Source: Spirochaetota bacterium | GTDB lineage: Bacteria; Spirochaetota; UBA4802; UBA5368 | DNA length: 5,930 bases | Direction: 5' to 3' | NCBI GenBank assembly: GCA_017998475.1 | Contig: JAGODA010000203.1 | Span: 1-5,930, forward strand | Shown here: one piece after another, positions 1 to 4,685 of the stretch | Layout of the letters: the number at the start of each line of letters is the position of its first letter | Position numbering within the stretch: the first letter of the stretch is position 1 | The notes under the pieces: model-generated | Database searches by the model: none | Told to the model about the DNA's origin: nothing | The model's input: only the letters and a program-made list of their open reading frames with translations | Made by a program: the position numbers and the translations under genes

Positions 1-512
1 CGCAAATAAGCTTTTGGTTCTGATATGTCGGGCCTGTCCAAGCCCTCGAAGCATATGTCCATTACGGCGCGCCCGCCCGGCTCGGACATGCCGAGCGTGC
101 ATCCGGCCCCGGAGAGCCCGCCCCAGTCGAAACCCCTGACGATGAGATTGACAATCTCCACCAGGGCGCCCCTGTCTCCCGCGGCCGGACAGGTATCGGG
201 TATGTGACCCGCGGCCGCGCGCACTCCTTCCGGGAAGGATGAGAGCAGCTCTCTCAGCGTTTCGGCCGCGTCAAACCCGGCGCTTACCGGCTTGCGCGGC
301 GCGAAGGCCGCGTACAGGTCCTGGAGCATACGGTCTATACGGTCAACCTGGTCCTGTATCATCCTGTGGGATTTTTCAACTGACGCGGGATCGCCCGATT
401 TGAGGGCCAGAAGCTGAGCGTATCCCTTGATGGTGGTAAGCGGGTTCTTGAGCTCGTGACTCAGGTTGCGGATGAGACTCTCGATAACACGCGCCGCTTC
501 GTCGCTTTTCAC
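1..512 (-). CDS. Sensorless histidine-kinase-like protein (HisKA domain, degenerate ATPase region), partial at 3' end
   Basis: I translated this frame by hand: 170 codons stay open to the left window edge. It starts at GTG 512, because the rsfS TGA (521-519) lies in the same frame only two codons upstream and rules out a longer N-terminus. The H-box SHELKNPLTTIKGYAQLL covers residues 18-35, with phospho-acceptor His19 and an HExxN motif typical of HisKA dimerisation domains. The second HisKA helix follows at about 45-70. Only 18 residues precede the His, so there is no sensor, PAS or membrane segment and the protein should be cytoplasmic. In the region expected to be HATPase_c, the N-box position reads NLIVRGFDW (122-130), with Arg126 where the Mg-binding Asn normally sits. 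The expected DxGxG G1 box reads EGLDR (156-160). Family knowledge: such proteins may be phosphotransferases (Spo0B or ChpT style) rather than kinases. That role is inference, and the end of the gene is not visible. Confidence 0.85.
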   Translation of the reverse strand, partial: MKSDEAARVIESLIRNLSHELKNPLTTIKGYAQLLALKSGDPASVEKSHRMIQDQVDRIDRMLQDLYAAFAPRKPVSAGFDAAETLRELLSSFPEGVRAAAGHIPDTCPAAGDRGALVEIVNLIVRGFDWGGLSGAGCTLGMSEPGGRAVMDICFEGLDRPDISEPKAYL

Positions 513-518
513 GTTGCA

Positions 519-884
519 TCACCGGAATTCGATCGATTCCGCGTCGGCCCACAGCCTCTCGAGCTGGTAGTATTCCCTCATCTCGCGCGTAAAAATATGC
601 ACGACGATCTCGTGATAATCCAGCGCGATCCACGGTGAGTCCAGGTGAGCCTTCGACCGTTCGGGAAATCCCTCCGTCCTGAAAAAGTTCTGCGCCTCCC
701 TTGCCAGGGCCCTTCCGTGAATGAGGGAATTCGCAGAGGCGATCACGAAATAATCGAGATAGCTGTTTATCTTCGAGAGGTCGATGAGCAGAACGTCCTC
801 GGCCTTTTTCCCGTCGAGAAGCCGGGCGGCGGCCCGGGCAACCTCCAGAATGGCGTCGTCGGTTATCGTTTTCTTTGCCTTCAC
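519..884 (-). CDS. rsfS: Ribosomal silencing factor RsfS (Iojap/YbeB family)
   Basis: RsfS binds ribosomal protein uL14 on the 50S subunit and blocks subunit joining, which reduces translation under starvation. The 121-residue product has the usual family length. Family signatures are visible in order: DVLLIDLS near residues 30-37, DYFVIASANS at about 44-53, and the C-terminal run WIALDYHEIVVHIF followed by REYYQLERLWADA, which matches the conserved WxxxDYxxxVVHxF...R.YY.LE.LW.DA pattern. It starts at GTG 884, overlapping the TGA of the upstream LCP gene by four bases (GTGA), with AAGGA nine bases upstream. The family assignment is firm. Its position after nadD is conserved in many bacteria. 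The TGA stop lies six bases before, and in frame with, the GTG of the kinase-like gene. Confidence 0.96.
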   Translation of the reverse strand: MKAKKTITDDAILEVARAAARLLDGKKAEDVLLIDLSKINSYLDYFVIASANSLIHGRALAREAQNFFRTEGFPERSKAHLDSPWIALDYHEIVVHIFTREMREYYQLERLWADAESIEFR

Positions 885-1990
885 TTTACATAGTCCTTGC
901 CGATGATGATGAGCGCGCTGTTGAGCTGCGAGCTGTCAATTATATGATACACCCTGTCCACACCCAGTATCTCCGCGACGCGCATGGCGTAATCCGTATC
1001 CGCCCGCTGATTGATGATGATGGTCTGATCGAAAAAAGGATACGGAGAGGTGCCGAACTCGACCACGGTGAGCCCCTCACGCATCAGGATGTTCCGCATC
1101 TTCTTGGCGAGGCCCGGCACGTTCGTTCCGTTCAGTATCTTAACCTTGACGGACTGGTCGCTCTTCTCGTCGAGAACCATGGAGCGGAGAAACTCGTTCT
1201 CATAGAGCTTGTAGGAGATATCGTCGATCACATAATCGCCCTTTTCGTCGAGTCCCCCGGGAACCAGTGTGCTGATTATCCCGGAATCGTCGTAAAAATA
1301 CTTGAGGAGCGATAGAATCTCCTGGTCGAGGAGATTCGTCCGGATGCTTTTTATGGTTTCAGAAACGAACTCCCTGTTGAAAAAGCGTTTATACTTTTTG
1401 CGGTCGGAATGCAGGGTCAGCAGGACGTCCTGAATCCGGTCGTATTTCTTGAATATCGAGTTGTCGTCGACCGAATTGATGTAATCGACTATTTTGCCGC
1501 CGTCCATGTAGTTCACGCCGATTCGGTGAACCCCCTGCCCTTTCCACTGGTCGAGAATGAAGAGATCCACCCCCTCGATAAGATCCACGGTCCGCTGGAC
1601 GTCCCGCGCGTACAGCTCGATATAAAAGGGAACATGTATCTTCAAATCGCGCGCCAGCGACTGGCTTATCCTGTTGAAGCCGTCGATGTCGATATCGTCG
1701 ATCCTTGCCGAGCGCTTCTTGCCGGAATCGAAGAATATCTTCAGATTCGGCGGCAGAAATGTAAGCCCTATGCGGCTGTTCTCCGGATTTATGCTGAGCA
1801 CCGCGAAAAACCGGTGTTTATTGTCGCGGTACACGTTGCTTCCCGCGATGAGGATATTGATCATCTTTTTATTCTGCGCGAGCGCCTCAATCGCGTTTCG
1901 TGTCGAGATGCGGTAAGCATAGATGATGCCCAGGAGCGCCAGCGCCGCCGCGCCGGCCCAGATTCCATATTTGATGAGTTGCCTGTTCAA
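881..1990 (-). CDS. Membrane-anchored LCP (LytR-CpsA-Psr) family protein with LytR_C domain, catalytic residues degenerate
   Basis: The 369-residue product begins with a short cytoplasmic stretch, a single membrane segment (about residues 9-26) and then an extracytoplasmic part. Residues 43-240 follow the LCP pattern: NILIAGSN, AVLSINPENSRIGLTFLP, a YMDGGKIVDYI segment matching the usual LDG..A..Y, and KKYDRIQDVLLTL matching the D..R.Q helix. Residues 281-369 form a LytR_C domain (VKVKILNGTNVPGLAKKM...). Known LCP enzymes transfer polyprenyl-linked glycopolymers to the cell wall using conserved Asp and Arg residues. Here the usual GxDxR is GSNVYR, the R(S/T)D motif is HRFFAV, the PRD of the 'S.PRD' loop is PPN (80-82), and the Arg pair after the LDG motif is missing. 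Transferase activity is therefore doubtful; a scaffold or ligand-binding role is inference. The start is TTG 1990, sharing TTGA with the nadD stop. The next Met (residue 43) would delete the membrane anchor, so TTG is preferred. Confidence 0.88.
   Translation of the reverse strand: MNRQLIKYGIWAGAAALALLGIIYAYRISTRNAIEALAQNKKMINILIAGSNVYRDNKHRFFAVLSINPENSRIGLTFLPPNLKIFFDSGKKRSARIDDIDIDGFNRISQSLARDLKIHVPFYIELYARDVQRTVDLIEGVDLFILDQWKGQGVHRIGVNYMDGGKIVDYINSVDDNSIFKKYDRIQDVLLTLHSDRKKYKRFFNREFVSETIKSIRTNLLDQEILSLLKYFYDDSGIISTLVPGGLDEKGDYVIDDISYKLYENEFLRSMVLDEKSDQSVKVKILNGTNVPGLAKKMRNILMREGLTVVEFGTSPYPFFDQTIIINQRADTDYAMRVAEILGVDRVYHIIDSSQLNSALIIIGKDYVK
894..898 (-). promoter_or_regulatory. Ribosome binding site of rsfS
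   Basis: AAGGA on the minus strand lies nine bases before the GTG at 884, inside the last codons of the LCP gene. It supports a non-ATG start that overlaps the preceding stop. The only nearby ATG on this strand is followed at once by TAA and cannot be used. Confidence 0.6.
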
Positions 1991-2571
1991 TCCCTGTACA
2001 ATCCTTTTTCCTTGATGTATTCGCCGACCTCGTCGGAGACCATGTATCGAATCGATCGTCCGGCCCTCACGCGGGCGCGGACATCCGTGGAGCTGATTTC
2101 GATGAGTGGATTTTGAATCAACACATACTTCGCCCCGACCTCTTCGAGCGCGGAATTCTCTGGATCGATCGCCGGTCGTCTCATCACCGCGAGCGTGACC
2201 AGCGAGACGAGCCCCGCATAGTCCTTCCAGGTGTGCATCTCGTTGAACGAATCCGCTCCCACCAGAAGGAACATCTCCGCTCCCGGATATTCCAGCGCGA
2301 GTTCCCTGACCGTAATTATGCTGTACGACGGCTCCACCCTGTCCAGTTCGATCCGGGAAACCGCGAAGCGGGAGTTGCCGCCCGTCGCGCGCACCAGCAT
2401 CTCGAACCGGTCTTCAGGCGTAACCGCGTCGTGAAGGCCCTTGTGCACCGGATCCCGGGCCGGCACGAACAGCACACGGTCGAGCTTCAGCTCATCCAGC
2501 GCGACGGCGGCGTTGATGAGATGGCCGACATGCACCGGATTGAAGGTCCCGCCGAGTACTCCCAGCTTCAA
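1987..2571 (-). CDS. nadD: Nicotinate-nucleotide adenylyltransferase NadD
   Basis: NadD joins ATP and nicotinate mononucleotide to form deamido-NAD, a late and usually essential step of NAD synthesis in the cytoplasm. The 194-residue product has the usual length. The nucleotidyltransferase signature GGTFNPVHVGHL covers residues 7-18 with the HxGH motif at 14-17. GADSF (105-109) corresponds to the conserved GADxL/F, MRRP lies near 130-133, and ISSTDVR (159-165) is the second nucleotide-binding signature. The start is TTG 2571, overlapping the proA stop as TTGA. It places the GG(T)FNP motif at the usual distance from the N-terminus, and no in-frame ATG lies before the motif. The assignment is firm; use of TTG is inferred from motif spacing and the overlap. 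Confidence 0.96.
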   Translation of the reverse strand: MKLGVLGGTFNPVHVGHLINAAVALDELKLDRVLFVPARDPVHKGLHDAVTPEDRFEMLVRATGGNSRFAVSRIELDRVEPSYSIITVRELALEYPGAEMFLLVGADSFNEMHTWKDYAGLVSLVTLAVMRRPAIDPENSALEEVGAKYVLIQNPLIEISSTDVRARVRAGRSIRYMVSDEVGEYIKEKGLYRD

Positions 2572-3821
2572 GAGCGGACCTGGCCGTTGCCGTATACGAC
2601 GTATTTCAGGCAGGTGAGCCCGCCGATGCCCATGGTGCCGCGGGCGTGGAGCTTCTGCGTTGAGATGCCGACCTCCGCGCCGAGGCCGAATTCGCCGCCG
2701 TCATGAAAACGCGTAGAAGCGTTGACGAAAACCGCTGCCGAATCCACCAGCGCCATGAAGCGCTCGGCCGACGCGTAATCGCTCGTTATTATCGCCTCCG
2801 AATGTCCGGAACCGTACCGCTCTATGTGTTCGATGGCCTCGTCCATTCCCCCGACAATCTTCACCGCGAGGATGAGATCGAGATATTCGGCGTACCAGTC
2901 GTCCTCGGCGGCGGCCTTCACCCGCTCCGGTAAAACGGCGACGGTTTCCGGGCATCCCCTCAGCTCCACACCCTTTTCGGCGAGCGCGATGAGGAGCTCG
3001 CGGGTGTGCGTATATTCTCTGTGGATAAGCAGCGTTTCCATCGCGTTGCACACGCCGGGACGCTGTACTTTCGCGTTCACGCAGATATCCGCCGCCATGG
3101 CGGGATCGGCGCACCTGTCAACATATGAATGGCATACGCCCTTATCGTGCTTTAAAACCGGTATGGTCGAGTCGCGCACGACCGCCTGGATAAGGGATTC
3201 GCCGCCCCTCGGTATGACGATATCGATGTAGCCGTTCATCTTCAGGAGCACCGGCACCAGCGCACGGTCCGTTTTATCCACCAGGGTCACCGCGGCGCGC
3301 GGAACGCCGACCTCTTCCAGAGAGGCCGCCACCACCCTGTGGAGGGCGATGTTCGAATTGATGGACTCCTTTCCGCCCCTGAGAACGCAGGCGTTCCCGG
3401 ACTTGACGCACAGTGCCGCGATATCGGTCGTAACATTCGGGCGCGATTCGAAGATGACGCATACCACGCCCAGAGGCACGCGCATCTGGCCCACACGGAT
3501 TCCGGAAGGCATGGTCCGCATGTTCTCGATCCTGCCCAGCGGGTCCTCGAGAAGAGCGATGTCCTCGATCGATCGGGCGATCGCCTCGATGCGGTCTTCG
3601 TTGAGCACGAGCCGGTCGATGAATGCCCTGGTCTGCCCCGAACGATCCGCTTCCGCGATATCCTTCGCGTTTTCCGCGAGTATATAATCTTTTTCCAGCC
3701 TCAGGCGACTGGCCATGGCGCGCAGCGCCGCGTTGCGTTCGTTCGATGACAGGCGCGCCACCGGGCGCGACGCCTCTTTCGCGTTTTTACACAGCGCTTC
3801 TATATAGCTGTTCTGCTCCAT
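2568..3821 (-). CDS. proA: Gamma-glutamyl phosphate reductase ProA
   Basis: ProA reduces gamma-glutamyl phosphate with NADPH to glutamate-5-semialdehyde, the second step of proline synthesis. The 417-residue length is normal for the family. The aldehyde-dehydrogenase-like fold is seen in FESRPNVT (124-131), LRGGKESINSN (147-157, nucleotide-binding region), the catalytic-cysteine motif RPGVCNAMETLL (254-265, Cys258) and the C-terminal run GGEFGLGAEVGISTQKLHARG before a GLTCLKY segment. The start is ATG 3821, the only ATG among the starts from proA through the kinase-like gene, with a weak CAGG upstream. ProA normally works with glutamate 5-kinase ProB. ProB is not the adjacent upstream gene here, so it must lie elsewhere in the genome if the pathway is complete. 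ProA heads the tightly coupled run proA-nadD-LCP-rsfS-kinase-like. Confidence 0.97.
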   Translation of the reverse strand: MEQNSYIEALCKNAKEASRPVARLSSNERNAALRAMASRLRLEKDYILAENAKDIAEADRSGQTRAFIDRLVLNEDRIEAIARSIEDIALLEDPLGRIENMRTMPSGIRVGQMRVPLGVVCVIFESRPNVTTDIAALCVKSGNACVLRGGKESINSNIALHRVVAASLEEVGVPRAAVTLVDKTDRALVPVLLKMNGYIDIVIPRGGESLIQAVVRDSTIPVLKHDKGVCHSYVDRCADPAMAADICVNAKVQRPGVCNAMETLLIHREYTHTRELLIALAEKGVELRGCPETVAVLPERVKAAAEDDWYAEYLDLILAVKIVGGMDEAIEHIERYGSGHSEAIITSDYASAERFMALVDSAAVFVNASTRFHDGGEFGLGAEVGISTQKLHARGTMGIGGLTCLKYVVYGNGQVRS

Positions 3822-3881
3822 TGTCGGCCTGCCATAGTATTCGTTCCGCTCATTCTGGCGCGCTCCGGCTCCGAAAAGTCA

Positions 3882-3910
3882 AGTATATTTGGGTGCCGGT
3901 GCCCATCCTC
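3882..3910 (-). promoter_or_regulatory. Possible promoter for proA
   Basis: The 87-nt gap between the small membrane-protein gene and proA contains TATACT (minus strand, 3887-3882), five of six matches to a sigma-70 -10 box, which would leave a leader of about 55 nt. The -35 position (3910-3905, GAGGAT at 17-nt spacing) is poor and overlaps the preceding stop codon. The gap may equally be read through from upstream. I see no convincing terminator in it. Confidence 0.25.
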
Positions 3911-4448
3911 ACGGCAAGGTCTTCGGCTTCACCTCGAGGTGCTTAATAAAATCCAGATATCGCTCACCGTCGAGTTTCCTTATACTCGAGAGAATTTCAA
4001 CGCGTACGGGTGCCGGCGCATCCCGGTACAATCCGGCGCAGGCGTCGAACGCGGCGCGCCTGTTTCCGGCGAACCCCAGCAGCCATACGATCGTTCGTCG
4101 TGTGACCGTCGAACTCTCCATTCCATATCGTTCGACCAGGAACTCGACATCGATGCTGTCTGTTTCCAGCAGGGCGTAATAACCCGCAAGGCGTTTCAGC
4201 TCGTCGGCGCTGCCGAGCATGGCGGTGGCGCCCAGGTGTTGAAAAGAGGGGCGATACAATAATGGAACGATCCGTCCTCCACCCTTCATAAAGTCGCTCA
4301 TAAGAGCGGTACCCGCGGCCGAGCCTATTCCCAGGCCCGACGTCACAGAAATAACGATGCCCGCAGCCAGCGCCGCCACGGCCTGGTATCGAACGTTTCC
4401 GGTTGATCGTCGCAACCCACCGGCCATATTTCTTAATTGTTCGATCAT
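3909..4448 (-). CDS. Unrecognised small membrane protein with HEAT-like helical C-terminus
   Basis: I do not recognise a named family. The 179-residue product begins with a basic N-terminus (MIEQLRNMAGGLRRS), followed by one hydrophobic, glycine- and alanine-rich segment at about 22-49 that should span or anchor in the membrane. Residues 80-179 are rich in amphipathic helices: ADELKRLAGYYALLE, then TVTRRTIVWLLGFAGNRRAAFDACAGLY (115-141) and APVRVEILSSIRKLDGERYLDFIKHL (146-171). The last two resemble paired HEAT/armadillo-type repeats, in which one unit is tested for change and the next follows. The start is ATG 4448; an in-frame TAA lies 36 nt upstream and leaves no other candidate. Upstream GGGGGA is close to the ATG (about two bases), so the ribosome site is poor. 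Base composition and frame integrity look normal for its neighbours. It is transcribed towards proA and could be the first gene of that operon. Confidence 0.72.
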   Translation of the reverse strand: MIEQLRNMAGGLRRSTGNVRYQAVAALAAGIVISVTSGLGIGSAAGTALMSDFMKGGGRIVPLLYRPSFQHLGATAMLGSADELKRLAGYYALLETDSIDVEFLVERYGMESSTVTRRTIVWLLGFAGNRRAAFDACAGLYRDAPAPVRVEILSSIRKLDGERYLDFIKHLEVKPKTLP

Positions 4449-4563
4449 GGTCCCCCGAGACCGTCCCCTGTGCCCTTGCTTTTACAATCCGCCGCGGGCG
4501 GGTATTGGCAAGCATATTTTCCTAAAAACTAAGTGGCGCGGTTCCCCCTCCGGACCATTTTTC

Positions 4564-4592
4564 TTGACAAATAACCTCTCGTACCGTAGGAA
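4564..4592 (+). promoter_or_regulatory. Likely sigma-70-type promoter for gatB
   Basis: A perfect -35 hexamer TTGACA (4564-4569) is followed after 17 nt by TAGGAA (4587-4592), a weak -10 with three of six matches. Transcription would begin near 4599, giving a leader of roughly 85 nt before gatB. The right arm of the 8-bp inverted repeat (TAGGAAAA) overlaps the -10. Confidence 0.4.
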
Positions 4593-4603
4593 AAGCAAAT
4601 TAC

Positions 4604-4611
4604 AAAGGAGG
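4604..4611 (+). promoter_or_regulatory. Isolated strong Shine-Dalgarno-like sequence in the gatB leader
   Basis: AAAGGAGG is fully complementary to the 16S 3' end but lies 74 nt before the gatB ATG. No ATG, GTG or TTG follows within normal spacing. An ATC codon lies four bases downstream (4616), opening 33 codons that run out of frame across the gatB start to a TGA. A TTG further on opens only seven codons. Either it serves an unusual leader frame or ribosome standby site, or it is chance. Confidence 0.35.
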
Positions 4612-4676
4612 CGCCATCCCGTCAACGCGCACGGGCGCTTGCATCTCGATCTTTCCCTGTAAACCGCGCCGATCAC

Positions 4677-4682
4677 GAGGAA
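4677..4682 (+). promoter_or_regulatory. Ribosome binding site of gatB
   Basis: GAGGAA lies three bases before the ATG at 4686 (GAGG to ATG is five bases). This fits the start that yields the family N-terminus MEFEPVIGLEVHVQL. Confidence 0.7.
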
Positions 4683-4685
4683 GCC

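Larger units (their letters stand above)
4449..4685. other. Divergent intergenic region
   Basis: This 237-nt stretch separates the divergently transcribed small membrane-protein gene and gatB. I find no convincing protein-coding frame in it. It is A/T-richer than the genes around 4505-4605. It contains a plus-strand TTGACA (4564-4569), an 8-bp inverted repeat (TTTTCCTA at 4517-4524 and TAGGAAAA at 4587-4594), a TATGCT on the minus strand near 4518-4513 that could serve as a -10 for the leftward gene without a good -35, and an isolated AAAGGAGG (4604-4611). Confidence 0.8.

Noticed and set aside
376..633. Minus-strand 85-codon frame starting inside rsfS and overlapping the start of the kinase-like gene, with an ATG in a TGATG at 519
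   Set aside because: It is a different frame that scrambles the HELKNPL motif and ends soon after. The GTG at 512 gives the family sequence.
519..2570. Recoding of TGA as an amino acid, suggested by the rsfS/kinase junction
   Set aside because: proA, nadD, the LCP gene, rsfS and the small membrane-protein gene all end at TGA, and the four recognised families end at their normal length, so TGA is read as a stop.
1409..2706. Long plus-strand open frames (235 and 197 codons) opposite the LCP gene and nadD
   Set aside because: They lie wholly antisense to genes with clear family motifs, carry no recognisable domains, and are explained by high G+C codon use on the other strand.
3576..3585. GGCGATCGCC palindrome within a cluster of CGATCG sequences (HIP1-like core)
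   Set aside because: It lies inside proA codons and occurs once here. In high-G+C DNA this is expected and there is no sign of a repeated element.
3834..3839. TACTAT on the minus strand as a proA -10 box
   Set aside because: It lies only about 12 nt before the proA ATG, leaving almost no leader, and has no matching -35.
3890..3903. GGGTGCCGGTGCCC hairpin or repeat between the small membrane-protein gene and proA
   Set aside because: It is a short direct repeat of GGTGCC. The stem needs two G-U pairs with almost no loop, and no T-run follows on either strand, so it is not a terminator.
4540..4565. Possible terminator: GGTTC/GGACC hairpin followed by ATTTTTCTT
   Set aside because: The stem is only five base pairs with a G-U pair and a seven-base loop. 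No gene ends just upstream on the plus strand, and the T-run merges with the TTGACA promoter element.
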